From contig JAFRPY010000089.1 in NCBI GenBank assembly GCA_017428925.1, positions 1 through 54,236 of the forward strand: a stretch of 54,236 nt of DNA, given 5' to 3'. Of this stretch, positions 26,004 through 34,551 are shown one piece after another. Made by a program: the position numbers and the translations under genes. Source of the DNA: Prevotella sp. (lineage in GTDB: Bacteria > Bacteroidota > Bacteroidia > Bacteroidales > Bacteroidaceae). The notes beneath the pieces were generated by a model. The model searched no databases. It was given only the letters and a program-made list of their open reading frames with translations, and was not told where the DNA came from. How positions within the stretch are numbered: position 1 is the first letter of the stretch; the number at the start of each line of letters is the position of its first letter.

Positions 26004-26011
26004 CAAAGATA
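26004..26011 (-). promoter_or_regulatory. -7 element TATCTTTG for the LUD gene
   Basis: TATCTTTG on the minus strand lies 48 bp upstream of the start. A possible -33 TTTG (26037-26034) is 22 bp further up. Confidence 0.5.
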
Positions 26012-26104
26012 TTATTTTTTGCCCAAAATCGCTAATTTGCTCCCACAATTAACAAAAGTTGATTGTCGCCATGAAGAAACGGAGAAGATTCCAACGGCTA
26101 AATT

Positions 26105-26134
26105 TTGCACTTTCCTGACAATTGATTATCTTTG
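26105..26134 (+). promoter_or_regulatory. Promoter TTG-N19-TATCTTTG for the LOG gene
   Basis: TTG (26105-26107) and TATCTTTG (26127-26134) have standard Bacteroidetes spacing and lie just before the ATG at 26156. Confidence 0.65.
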
Positions 26135-26155
26135 CGCCAATAAATCCAAACAATT

Positions 26156-26689
26156 ATGAACATCGGAATTTTCTGTAGTGCCAATCACGGCATCGACCGC
26201 GATTTCTTCACACTGACCCACGAATTCGGAGAATGGGCAGCCCAGGCGGGGCATACTATCGTCTATGGCGGATGCAACATGGGACTGATGGAATGCGTGG
26301 CTCATGGGGCTTTCAAAGCGGGAGGAAAAACGATAGGCGTGGTTCCCAAAATCGTGGAAACGCACGGCAAGGCCAGCGACTATTCCACAGTGACGATACC
26401 CTGCGAAAACCTCAGCGACCGCAAGGACCTTCTGATGCTGCACAGTGATGTATTCGTAGCCCTGCCTGGCGGAATGGGTACGCTCGACGAGATTTTCACC
26501 GTGGTGGCCTCGTCTACTATCGGCTATCATAACAAGAAGGTGATTCTCTACAACATGAAAGGATTCTGGGACGGTTTCATCACCTTCTTGGACGACCTGC
26601 ACACGAAGGGCGTCACCCGCAAACAATGGCGCTCCTATATTCAGGTGGCCAATTCGCTCGAAGAGTTGAAAGCACTACTGGAACAATAG
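26156..26689 (+). CDS. LOG-family protein (TIGR00730), nucleoside monophosphate phosphoribohydrolase-like
   Basis: 177 residues. The Rossmann fold has GGCNMGLM (38-45) and the family motif PGGMGTLDE (104-112), which holds the arginine-free glycine loop and catalytic glutamate of LOG enzymes. Some members release cytokinin bases from their 5'-monophosphates, and in bacteria the physiological substrate is mostly unknown. The length and motifs look intact. It converges on the M16 peptidase gene across a strong shared hairpin. Confidence 0.88.
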   Translation: MNIGIFCSANHGIDRDFFTLTHEFGEWAAQAGHTIVYGGCNMGLMECVAHGAFKAGGKTIGVVPKIVETHGKASDYSTVTIPCENLSDRKDLLMLHSDVFVALPGGMGTLDEIFTVVASSTIGYHNKKVILYNMKGFWDGFITFLDDLHTKGVTRKQWRSYIQVANSLEELKALLEQ

Positions 26690-26695
26690 AAATTA

Positions 26696-26771
26696 AAAAA
26701 CAACGAATTTATCGAATTTTACGAATTTTGTAGATTTTTGTCCATAATGATTCGATAAATTCGTTGTTTTT
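26696..26771. terminator. Bidirectional terminator between convergent genes
   Basis: The arms at 26696-26717 and 26750-26771 form a perfect 22-bp inverted repeat with A tracts on the left and T tracts on the right, so it works on both strands. The AT-rich loop contains a further ACGAATTTT copy. Confidence 0.85.
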
Positions 26772-26785
26772 AAAAGGGGTGGGGG

Positions 26786-28027
26786 TTATTTATAAATTAA
26801 AGTCGTAATCTGTTCGTCTGCCATCAGTTCGCGGGCCACCTGTTGTATCTGTTCTGCCGTCACTTGGTCAATCTGTTCGTAGAGACTGGTGATGTCCTTC
26901 TCCCATCCATAATGGAGGAAACTCTTGCCGAAGTCGAGGGCAAACTGCTCGCGGTTATCGCAAGCTATGCCTATCTGCCCTTTCAGCTGGCGTTTGGCCG
27001 CCATCAGCCGGGATGCTGAAAGCGGTTTATCAATCATCTTGTCGAGTTCGCGCCTCACCAGATGCAGGCAACGCTTCACGTCATGCTTGTCACAACCGAA
27101 ATATACAGCCCACAGTCCCGTGTCGCCATAGCTCACCATCGACGATTCTACCGTATAAACCAGTCCGTTGCGCTCGCGCAGCACGATATTCAGGCGGGCA
27201 TTCATTGCCGGTCCGCCGAGAATGTTGTTAAGCAGATAGAGCGGAATGCGTAGCGGATGATGAATGTCGTAGGCACGGCACCCCAGCATCACATGAGCTT
27301 GGTGAGTTTGCTTCTCCCTTATTATTTTTTTAGGAAGCACCCCTCTCTCCTCTTTCCGCTTTCCTCTATCCTCCAAATACAGCCCACATCTCTCCTCTTT
27401 CCTCTCTCCTCTCTCCTCTTTTTCCAACACCCTAATCAGTTTCTCAAATTCCACATCCCCATACGCAAAAAACACCGAATTCATCGGGATATAGTGCATT
27501 CTTGCAAAGCGCAAGGCATCCTCCGTGGTAAACTTCCTCACGCGGTCGGCATTACCCAGAATGTTGTGTCCCAGGGGATGCCCTTCGAACACAATATTCT
27601 CGAAATCATCGTAGATCAGTTCGGCGGGCGAATCGTTGTAGTTCTCTATCTCGTCGCAAATCACTTCCACCTCCTTGTCGATTTCCGTCTGCGGATAGGT
27701 GCTGTGGAAAACAATATCAGTCAGCAGGTCTACGGCCTTCGGCAGATGTTCCTTCATGATGGCGGCATAGAACACGGTGTCTTCTTTCTGCGTAAACGCA
27801 TTGAGGTCGCCACCCACGCGCTCCAACGTGTTGAGAATCTGCATGTAGTTGCGGCGCTGGGTTCCCTTGAACGTAACGTGCTCCACGAAATGCGCCAGTC
27901 CTTCCTCTCCGGGCAGCTCATGACGGGTTCCTGCGGCTATCTCGTAGCCACAAAACACCACGGGCGATGCCGAAGGCAGATGAATGACGCGCAGCCCGTT
28001 AGGCAGAGTATGGGTATTATATTTCAT
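26786..28027 (-). CDS. M16-family zinc metallopeptidase
   Basis: 413 residues from the ATG at 28027 (MKYNTHTLPNGLRVIHLP). The longer upstream frame encodes AT-rich hydrophobic sequence foreign to the family. The inverted zinc motif HFVEH (H46, E49, H50) and distal glutamate E126 (VICDEIENY) are present, followed by the second M16 half ending near the C-terminus. There is no signal peptide, so it is probably cytoplasmic. The linker between halves (about residues 210-240) is an E/R/K-rich insert encoded by two blocks of heptanucleotide repeats (27345-27372, 27390-27417). Confidence 0.9.
   Translation of the reverse strand: MKYNTHTLPNGLRVIHLPSASPVVFCGYEIAAGTRHELPGEEGLAHFVEHVTFKGTQRRNYMQILNTLERVGGDLNAFTQKEDTVFYAAIMKEHLPKAVDLLTDIVFHSTYPQTEIDKEVEVICDEIENYNDSPAELIYDDFENIVFEGHPLGHNILGNADRVRKFTTEDALRFARMHYIPMNSVFFAYGDVEFEKLIRVLEKEERGERKEERCGLYLEDRGKRKEERGVLPKKIIREKQTHQAHVMLGCRAYDIHHPLRIPLYLLNNILGGPAMNARLNIVLRERNGLVYTVESSMVSYGDTGLWAVYFGCDKHDVKRCLHLVRRELDKMIDKPLSASRLMAAKRQLKGQIGIACDNREQFALDFGKSFLHYGWEKDITSLYEQIDQVTAEQIQQVARELMADEQITTLIYK
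27345..27417. repeat. Two blocks of four heptanucleotide units inside the M16 gene
   Basis: Block 27345-27372 is CTCTCCT, CTTTCCG, CTTTCCT, CTATCCT. Block 27390-27417 is CTCTCCT, CTTTCCT, CTCTCCT, CTCTCCT. They are separated by 17 bp and encode a charged linker. Confidence 0.75.
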
Positions 28028-28430
28028 ATAATTCGCCAATTTGTCGGCAAAATTACGTAAAAAACTTCTATACACGAAGCGAATAGAGAAGATTAACGCT
28101 TTTCGTTTCTGAAAATTACTATTTTTGATTACTAAATCTATGACATATGATAGAAAGGGTTGCATAGATAGAAAGAAGCGCATACTTGCAAAAAACGCGG
28201 AAACAGTAAAAAAAACTATCAGAATCATAAAAATGGTAAAAATATGGCTGTCATGGAACATCGTTTGTCAGAGATTTTTTATCTTTGAACTGTTATTCAA
28301 AAATGGGTTACCATTAAAATTAAAATGTAGGAAGCGTTTTACCATTCATCTGTACCGAATAGCAGAGTTTCTAAAAATATAGAATGGAAATGACATAATC
28401 AAATAGTTAGTTAAACGAAAACAAGTTACT
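28028..28430. other. AT-rich gap with promoters for both flanking genes
   Basis: TAATTTTG on the minus strand (28055-28048) is a plausible -7 element for the M16 gene. TATCTTTG on the plus strand (28280-28287) is one for the gene at 28431, though its -33 element is unclear. An 85-codon basic open frame at 28125-28382 shows no family features, and I do not call it a gene. The accessory island starts here. Confidence 0.5.
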
Positions 28431-29825
28431 ATGAGCTATTGCGTAAATATTAAAACAGACAAGAGACCTCAGCCTAAAGAGGTGTTCCAAAAATTTATTG
28501 AACGTGGTGAGAGTATCATCATCACGTCCAACAACTACCCTTGCCTTCGGTTTGGAACCTTGAATAAAGCATTACGTGGTATCGAGGTAAATGAAGAAGA
28601 AGATGGAATGGAAGTTAGAATCTGTTCAGGAGCTAATGTAGCAGACTATCACCTTTTTGTCGTCGCTATTGATGTACTGTTGGAAATAACAGATGCAACA
28701 GCATATACAGATGATGACGAGATGGTCACGAACCCTTATCAGACCTTCCACGACGAATGGATCCAAAAACAGATGGAGTCGAGTTGGAACGTCATCAAAA
28801 TTCTGGCAAAGAACAGCGGCACAGCTATCGTTATGTATGGACTTTTTCAGCCTTTTTGTGTGGGTCCACGCTTATTGAAATCTTTTGGGGTGAGTCTTTA
28901 TAGTGACTATAATGACGAGAAGGATTGTTTCGATAAACTGACAGCATATCTTGTCAAGATACAATGGTGGTTGTCGAAAGCAAGAGACACACATTCAAGG
29001 CTGGCCTTGCCAAACCCAGACGATCCAGACGCTGAGCCCTCGGGTATTTCTCTCATCGCGATGAAGAACAACGAATACAAAAAGTTCGACTTCGTTTCAT
29101 ACGCTCCTTTCCTTGCTATCACAAATTTGGAAACCGACGAGGCCGTCATCATTCATTTTGAGGATTTCAGAAAGGCTGTAGATGAAGATGACCATTTTTC
29201 TTGTGTTGACGAATGGCAGATGCGCACCTGCTGCGGCGAACCTACCGTAGAAGAAATACAGAGAATAATGGAAAGGGCTAAACGATATGTGCCCAAAAAC
29301 CTGCACTATCGTCCCACCTATCCCGGCTCCGGCTATGACGAACGGCAAAAGACTTTTGTGCTGATGTGGAATCCCGAAACATCGGAAATAACTCTGGATG
29401 AGCATATTAGAAGCATTCGTAATATGTTTGAAAACGACTTCAGCAGACGTGTCCATGAGTGGAAAGAAGCTCAGATGGGAGATCGTTTCTATATTGTAAG
29501 AGTCGGCGACGGAAACACAGGTATAGTCATGTCTGGAATCTTTGGCTCACAGCCCTATATGTCCGAAAGTAGAAATGCGAAAGGACGAAGAACGCATATT
29601 ATAGACTTGAAACCAAATATGATTCTCAATCCCGAGACTGCTCCTATGTTAACAACGGAAGATTTAGAGAACACTATTTTAAACTTCATGTGGAGGGGCG
29701 GCTACTCTGGTCGACTCCTGACCAAAGAACAGGCTAAGTTGTTGGAGGCATTGTTTGCTGGCTACATGAAAACAATAAAGGACAAAGATGACGGCATTAA
29801 CATTTGCATAACGAGGAAACTTTGA
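28431..29825 (+). CDS. Protein of unknown function with a possible PUA/EVE-like C-terminal domain
   Basis: 464 residues, not recognised as a whole, with no signal peptide or membrane segment. The C-terminal part (about 345-445) has the pattern HEWKEAQMGDRFYIVRVGDG, then GIVMSGIFGSQPYMSE and THIIDLKPNMILNP. This resembles EVE/PUA-like domains, where a GDRvyfyR strand is followed by a G-rich turn. That would suggest binding of modified bases or RNA, but it is only a pattern match. The N-terminus (residues 1-100) could be a DUF4299-like region. It is followed 44 bp later by another unknown gene and is A/T-richer than the genes to the left. Confidence 0.6.
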   Translation: MSYCVNIKTDKRPQPKEVFQKFIERGESIIITSNNYPCLRFGTLNKALRGIEVNEEEDGMEVRICSGANVADYHLFVVAIDVLLEITDATAYTDDDEMVTNPYQTFHDEWIQKQMESSWNVIKILAKNSGTAIVMYGLFQPFCVGPRLLKSFGVSLYSDYNDEKDCFDKLTAYLVKIQWWLSKARDTHSRLALPNPDDPDAEPSGISLIAMKNNEYKKFDFVSYAPFLAITNLETDEAVIIHFEDFRKAVDEDDHFSCVDEWQMRTCCGEPTVEEIQRIMERAKRYVPKNLHYRPTYPGSGYDERQKTFVLMWNPETSEITLDEHIRSIRNMFENDFSRRVHEWKEAQMGDRFYIVRVGDGNTGIVMSGIFGSQPYMSESRNAKGRRTHIIDLKPNMILNPETAPMLTTEDLENTILNFMWRGGYSGRLLTKEQAKLLEALFAGYMKTIKDKDDGINICITRKL

Positions 29826-29869
29826 GTTTGTTATTTTGTAAAAGCAATAAAAACCAAAGCATCGTAAAT

Positions 29870-31186
29870 ATGACACCAGATTATAAGGACTATTTGTCCG
29901 TAAAACCACTTCGGAAGACAGATCAAGTGAGTTTCTGCCTAAAGAAATCCGAAGACGGACATTTCTACATCGAAATAGTGGTGAATGGCTATTACGACAC
30001 GCCAGACATTGTCCACCTGCCAAACAATACTAATCCCCTCAAACCTGTTATCGGATGGCTTGAACAGGTTATCACTCATGGCGTAGAAAAAGCATGTACG
30101 TTAGATATAGGCGACGCGACTCTTGGCAACAAACACTATCAGTTGAACTACATACCAGACACTCCTGGCTATGGGCGATTTTATATCTTTGACTATTTCA
30201 CCGGACTAATGAAGTCAAGGTCCTATTGCAATACCGAAGACTTTGTACGGTTCATATATACCAGAATGAAATGGGATGCAAAGAAGATGCAGAAAACGGT
30301 TTATTCCAATGAGATTGAGTCATTTTATCTCAGTAAGCCTGTGTTGCGATTTGAATACAAGGGATATTCCACTGAGGTGAGAATCAAAGCAAACGACCTT
30401 CGCTACTATGGCAATATTTATGACTGCGATTCCCCTAATGAGAAAGTTCCCAATTGTGGATTTGCGGCTGATAATGAAACTGAGGCCCGAGAAAGGTTTG
30501 AGGGTTGTGTGGAATATACCATTAAACAGAAGGAATGGAAAGACAAGAACAAAGCCTGGAAAGAAAGTATAGACTGTGAGAGCATAGGCTGTGTGTTTGA
30601 CATCTTGCCAGAGAAGTTCAAGGAAAGGCTTCAGACAGAAGCATTCGACAAGTCACTTCTTGACGGTGTGCAAGGTGGAGATTATGTGGTTCCACTTTAT
30701 TATGTTACGAAAGCTTGGGACGTGTTGCTGAAAGGCGAATTGGGACATCTTGCCTTCATGATAGGACCCGAAGAGGACGATGAAGATGACTATGAGGCAG
30801 CACTTCAGGAGTTTATGTATGAGAATCGGGCCACGCGAACACGTAATGACGCCATTAAGCAAAACGATGAGATGAAAAGCATTTGGAAAGAAATGGTAGG
30901 AGTAGACATAGACAGTATTGACGTGGATTTTTCCCAATTCAATATGCACATGCCCCCTCATGTGAGTGAGCGGGAATACGAAGACTATTTCTTCGATGTC
31001 CCTAACGGGGTGTTTGAATGGGTGCTTTGTGGCATTAACAATCCTAACGGTAATTGTGACTTTGAGTCTGTCTCTGCACTTATGGAATTCACTGCACTTA
31101 TTGAGAACAAACGTAAAGAATGCCTCAAACCTATCAGTTACTTCCGACTTAGAATCAAAGGGAAAGATTCTGAATCATTCGGATAG
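29870..31186 (+). CDS. Protein of unknown function
   Basis: 438 residues, not recognised. It is acidic and soluble, with no signal peptide. Features include a charged middle region with KQKEWKDKNKAWKES (about 225-240), an acidic stretch GPEEDDEDDYEAALQE (about 305-320), and an aromatic-rich C-terminal part (EREYEDYFFDVPNGVFEWVL). The start at 29870 (MTPDYKDYL) is preferred to an upstream ATG overlapping the previous gene. Its place between an unknown EVE-like protein and a DUF1016 nuclease suggests accessory-island cargo, and no function can be assigned. Confidence 0.55.
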   Translation: MTPDYKDYLSVKPLRKTDQVSFCLKKSEDGHFYIEIVVNGYYDTPDIVHLPNNTNPLKPVIGWLEQVITHGVEKACTLDIGDATLGNKHYQLNYIPDTPGYGRFYIFDYFTGLMKSRSYCNTEDFVRFIYTRMKWDAKKMQKTVYSNEIESFYLSKPVLRFEYKGYSTEVRIKANDLRYYGNIYDCDSPNEKVPNCGFAADNETEARERFEGCVEYTIKQKEWKDKNKAWKESIDCESIGCVFDILPEKFKERLQTEAFDKSLLDGVQGGDYVVPLYYVTKAWDVLLKGELGHLAFMIGPEEDDEDDYEAALQEFMYENRATRTRNDAIKQNDEMKSIWKEMVGVDIDSIDVDFSQFNMHMPPHVSEREYEDYFFDVPNGVFEWVLCGINNPNGNCDFESVSALMEFTALIENKRKECLKPISYFRLRIKGKDSESFG

Positions 31187-31243
31187 GTAAGAAATCTATT
31201 GGGAAATCGAAATAATTGATTTATTTTGCAAACGAAACGAGAT

Positions 31244-32470
31244 ATGGACAAAAAGAATAAGGATTTAGAAATCAGTGATTCGCGCATGGTGAAGTCGCAC
31301 GACGTGAAACTGGATGCAGAATATGCAGAGTGGATAGCAGAGGTGAAACACCGCTATCGCTCGGCACAGGTGAAGGCTGCAATCAAGGTGAATGGCGAGA
31401 AACTGCTTTTCAACTGGCAGTTAGGACGTGACCTTGTGCAAAAGAAGGCTGAGGAGCATTGGGGTGCTGGTGTCGTAGAGCAAGTCAGCTTGGACTTACG
31501 ACGAGCATTTCCTAACGAGGACGGTTTTTCTACTCGTAACTTAAGGTATATGAAACAGTGGTACTTGTTCTATACTACGGAAGCGGCAAGATTGCAACGG
31601 CCTGTTGCAGAAATTATGCACCAAGCTGGTGCAGAAATGGAAAAAGGAAAATTGCACCAGGTTGGTGCAGAATTATCAGAAGAAAAAATCCACCAAGTCG
31701 GTGAAGAATTTCCATTACCTTTCGCTCTTGTTCCATGGAGGCATCACGTTGAGATAATAACCAAATCCAAGTCCATAGATGAAGCCTTGTTCTATGTGGG
31801 CAAGACTATAGAGCAAGGCCTCAGCCGTGTTGCCCTCATCAATTGTTTCAAGGCTCATCTTTATGAGCATCAGGGCAAGATAATAAACAATTTCTCAACT
31901 TACCTTCCTGAGCCGCAAAGTCATTTGGTGCAGGAAGTGCTAAAGGAGAATTATGACTTCGGCTTCGCAGCTGTTGACCATGAGCCGTTTGAAGAGCGAG
32001 AACTGGAAGAAGCCCTTACCAGCGACGTGACGAACCTCTTATTGGAGATGGGGACAGGCTTTGCTTTTATGGGCAGACAAAAGGAAATCATAGTGGGAGG
32101 TCGCTCACGAAAGATTGATTTGCTGTTCTACCATGTCCGCCTTCGTTGCTATATAGCGTGCGAAATCAAAGTGAAGCCATTCGAGCCAGAGTTTACAGGC
32201 AAGTTGAACTATTACGTTAGTGCCGTTGATGAACTGTTGAAAGCTCCTGATGACAATCCTACTATCGGCCTCCTGATCTGTTCCGATATGGATAAGACTG
32301 ATGTACAATGGTCATTCCGAGGGATTACGACTCCGATGGGAGTGGCCACCTATAACAACATCCGCATTAAGGATATGTTGCCAACCCAAGAGCAGCTGAA
32401 GGAACGGATGGAACTGCTACAGAAGGAGCTTAGGGCTACTAAACGTCTGATGAAAAAAGCAAGTGAATAA
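31244..32470 (+). CDS. DUF1016/YhcG-family PD-(D/E)xK nuclease, complete
   Basis: About 408 residues. The DUF1016 N-terminal domain covers about 20-175 (NWQLGRDLVQKKAEEHWGAG; FSTRNLRYMKQWYLFY). The nuclease-fold C-terminal domain covers about 180-360, with RKIDLLFYH and CYIACEIKVKPF giving the D...ExK residues. All are present, so activity is plausible. The linker at 31592-31705 contains 12-residue tandem repeats of the type xHQxGAExxxxK, each carrying a small DNA palindrome such as TGCACCA-AGC-TGGTGCA. The family is linked to junction processing and mobile or defence islands. Confidence 0.85.
   Translation: MDKKNKDLEISDSRMVKSHDVKLDAEYAEWIAEVKHRYRSAQVKAAIKVNGEKLLFNWQLGRDLVQKKAEEHWGAGVVEQVSLDLRRAFPNEDGFSTRNLRYMKQWYLFYTTEAARLQRPVAEIMHQAGAEMEKGKLHQVGAELSEEKIHQVGEEFPLPFALVPWRHHVEIITKSKSIDEALFYVGKTIEQGLSRVALINCFKAHLYEHQGKIINNFSTYLPEPQSHLVQEVLKENYDFGFAAVDHEPFEERELEEALTSDVTNLLLEMGTGFAFMGRQKEIIVGGRSRKIDLLFYHVRLRCYIACEIKVKPFEPEFTGKLNYYVSAVDELLKAPDDNPTIGLLICSDMDKTDVQWSFRGITTPMGVATYNNIRIKDMLPTQEQLKERMELLQKELRATKRLMKKASE
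31592..31705. repeat. Palindrome-bearing 36-bp tandem repeats in a DUF1016 linker
   Basis: Palindromic cores start at 31617, 31653 and 31689, exactly 36 bp (12 codons) apart. The first two have 7-bp perfect arms (TGCACCA/TGGTGCA) and the third is decayed. A related palindrome (TTGCAACGG..CCTGTTGCA) lies 24 bp upstream of the first. Confidence 0.75.
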
Positions 32471-32508
32471 TTGGCAAGGAGTTTGGTGGATTCAAATGTA
32501 ATGAGTCA

Positions 32509-33945
32509 ATGGCACAAAAAATAACAGAAGGTTCTAGCAAAAAAGGATTAGCAGCTCGTATATTGGGAGGGCAACCAACAGGTCGCCAGGAAGGATTTTT
32601 CTGGCTCATGATTCTATCGCTCACACTGTGGCCGATATGTTTCTTCGCTTCCCTTTTCTTCTTTGACGCTCCAATCCAGACGACTGTTGATGAAATCAGC
32701 CGTTGGGGGATGACTCTTACCATTTGGCTTTATCCCCTCTATTTACTTCCGCTAATGGGATTATGGTACCGATTGTCAAAATGCCTGCGGGCAACATGGC
32801 TTTTCTATCTATGTCCTCTCATACCTGTGATTATATTCTTCTCGTTTGTAGAATTAGCCTCAAGCGATTATGCAGCAAAGAAACCAGAAGGGTACGATCC
32901 TTCTACTTTCATACGCATAAATGAAGCATTCGCAAAAGACATCAATCATGTATATTTTTATAATGAAATCCTAAAAGATGCAGACCCAAAGTCTTTCCGA
33001 ACTTTAGACGAAGACTATTCTGCTGACAGTCAGCATGTTTGGTATCGAGAAGATATTATCGAGGGTGCCGATCCCAAAACCTTTGTAGCTCCAGAGAAAA
33101 GCAATTCTCTTGAAATTTCCCTTGCGCTTGCTCACGACGACCACGATTATTATAGTCAGAACAATCCACTTCACGTTGCAGATATGGCCGGTTTTAAGCG
33201 GATAGATGGCAGTTGGGCTGTTGATCGTCTGAATGTCTATTTTATTGGAATAGAAGCCGAAATAGGAAAAGACATAGTGCCTATTGGCGATTACACCACA
33301 TTCCGTGTGTTGAATCATTTATATGCAGCCGATGCAAAAAATGTCTATTACAAAAATAAGATAGTAGAAGGGGCAGACCCAAAGACTTTCGTCGTGCTGA
33401 AGGGTGGGAATGACTACGGCCAAGATAAAAATCGCGTCTACTATGAGGCTCGCGGAACAACAATACGAAACCTCGATGCCTTGAAGCACAGGAAGACGGG
33501 CAACGGCCTGTATGAAACTTTCCATACCGATGGAAAGACGGTATACAATCCTGAACTGATGGCAATGCCCGTAGGCACCGACTTTGCAACCATCCACAGG
33601 GTAGAACGTTATCGCGACTGGTATGCGGACAAGAATCGTGTTTACTATCAAAATCGTCTTTTGCCTAAAGCCAACCCACAGACGTTCAAAATTTTCCCGT
33701 CTCATTATGTCTCAGAAGATTATGTGTCGAACAACAATAAAAGTTCAAGTTATTCCTGTGATGGCAATCGTGTATATTATCGTGACTCACTAATGCTTGG
33801 CGTGGATGTTGCCTCGTTCATTTGTGGCTACGATTATGTCATCTCCCAATCATTTGCTTTCGACAAGAACCGTTATTATCAAGGCAATCCCAATCCACGA
33901 CTCGAGAAATTGCGGCAAGGCAAATGCCGGGTTGACAGCGAATGA
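32509..33945 (+). CDS. Membrane protein with DKNYY-family repeats
   Basis: 478 residues. Three hydrophobic segments lie at about 29-51, 68-86 and 92-112, and are followed by an extracytoplasmic or soluble part with about nine repeats of roughly 30-50 residues. Each repeat has a core such as DAKNVYYKNKIVEGADPKTF or DKNRVYYEARG. This is the DKNYY family, whose function is unknown and which is often found near immunity or effector genes. The repeats look intact. It lies 38 bp after the DUF1016 gene and 5 bp before a WYL gene relic. Confidence 0.8.
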   Translation: MAQKITEGSSKKGLAARILGGQPTGRQEGFFWLMILSLTLWPICFFASLFFFDAPIQTTVDEISRWGMTLTIWLYPLYLLPLMGLWYRLSKCLRATWLFYLCPLIPVIIFFSFVELASSDYAAKKPEGYDPSTFIRINEAFAKDINHVYFYNEILKDADPKSFRTLDEDYSADSQHVWYREDIIEGADPKTFVAPEKSNSLEISLALAHDDHDYYSQNNPLHVADMAGFKRIDGSWAVDRLNVYFIGIEAEIGKDIVPIGDYTTFRVLNHLYAADAKNVYYKNKIVEGADPKTFVVLKGGNDYGQDKNRVYYEARGTTIRNLDALKHRKTGNGLYETFHTDGKTVYNPELMAMPVGTDFATIHRVERYRDWYADKNRVYYQNRLLPKANPQTFKIFPSHYVSEDYVSNNNKSSSYSCDGNRVYYRDSLMLGVDVASFICGYDYVISQSFAFDKNRYYQGNPNPRLEKLRQGKCRVDSE

Positions 33946-33950
33946 CTGAA

Positions 33951-34053
33951 CCCAACCGTGAACTTTGCAGAGGGACTTGAGGTCGTACAGCCTAATTCAT
34001 TAAGAGAAAAAATCAAGGAGATAGTTAAAAAGCAGGCAGAGCAATATTTCTAA
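33951..34053 (+). pseudogene. C-terminal relic of a WYL-domain gene
   Basis: GAACCCAACCGTGAACT matches the intact WYL gene at about 36085. After a deletion and frame change, GLEVVQPNSLREKIKEIVKK and a stop at 34053 match the last residues of that protein (LEVMQPHPLREKIKEILAKQ). It is the tail of a second, now destroyed WYL gene 1.1 kb upstream of the intact one. Confidence 0.7.
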
Positions 34054-34081
34054 GACCGAAAGCTCTTTTTCTCCCAATATA

Positions 34082-34112
34082 TTTGGATTTGTCGAAAAAA
34101 ACTCTAAATTTG
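34082..34112 (+). promoter_or_regulatory. Promoter TTTG-N19-TAAATTTG for the MNT antitoxin gene
   Basis: TTTG (34082-34085) and TAAATTTG (34105-34112) have standard spacing, 23 bp before the ATG at 34135. Confidence 0.6.
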
Positions 34113-34134
34113 CGACAAGAAATAATAAAAGCGT

Positions 34135-34428
34135 ATGAGCAAGTCTGATTACATTGAAATTCTACAGGGCTGTAGCAGCACATTGCGAAACGACTGTGGC
34201 ATAAAGTCGCTTCGGCTATTTGGTTCTGTGGCACGTGGTGAAGACCACGAAGGCAGTGATATTGATGTATTCGTGGATACGGAAACTCCCAATCCCTTCT
34301 TGCTGATGGATGCCAAAGACTTTCTGGAACAACTTGTTGGGCGTTCTGTCGATATCATACGCAATCACAAAAACCTAAATCCCCGCCTGCGCAGCAGGAT
34401 AGAACGCGATGGAGTCACTGTCTTCTGA
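34135..34428 (+). CDS. MNT-type nucleotidyltransferase, antitoxin of a HepT/MNT pair
   Basis: 97 residues. The minimal nucleotidyltransferase motif is FGSVARGEDHEGSDIDVFVD, with GS at 30-31 and catalytic aspartates D42 and D44. MntA-type antitoxins silence the HepT RNase by adding AMP to it. The active-site residues are intact. The HepT gene that should follow is frameshifted and cut off, so this antitoxin appears to have no working local partner. Confidence 0.85.
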   Translation: MSKSDYIEILQGCSSTLRNDCGIKSLRLFGSVARGEDHEGSDIDVFVDTETPNPFLLMDAKDFLEQLVGRSVDIIRNHKNLNPRLRSRIERDGVTVF

Positions 34429-34551
34429 AAATAAAGCACTGGCTCTGGAATCCTTTATGATATCCTGTCTGCCATAGAGCGAATTCAGGAAAGGACGAAG
34501 AACATTCGTTCCGCTGACGATTTTTTGTCCTCTCCAACAGAATTTTTTCAT
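34409..34551 (+). pseudogene. HepT toxin remnant, frameshifted and truncated
   Basis: An ATG at 34409 overlapping the MNT stop begins MESLSSENKALALE. After a frame change the sequence reads YDILSAIERIQERTKNIRSA and DDFLSSP, which is the typical N-terminal helix of HepT proteins. The similarity stops at about 34545, just before the arm of the fold-back element (34552). The RxxxxxY active site of HepT is missing, so no toxin can be made. Confidence 0.65.

Noticed and set aside
28125-28382. 85-codon open frame between the M16 gene and the first island gene
   Set aside because: It is AT-rich and basic, with no family pattern, and it lies over the leader and promoter of the next gene.
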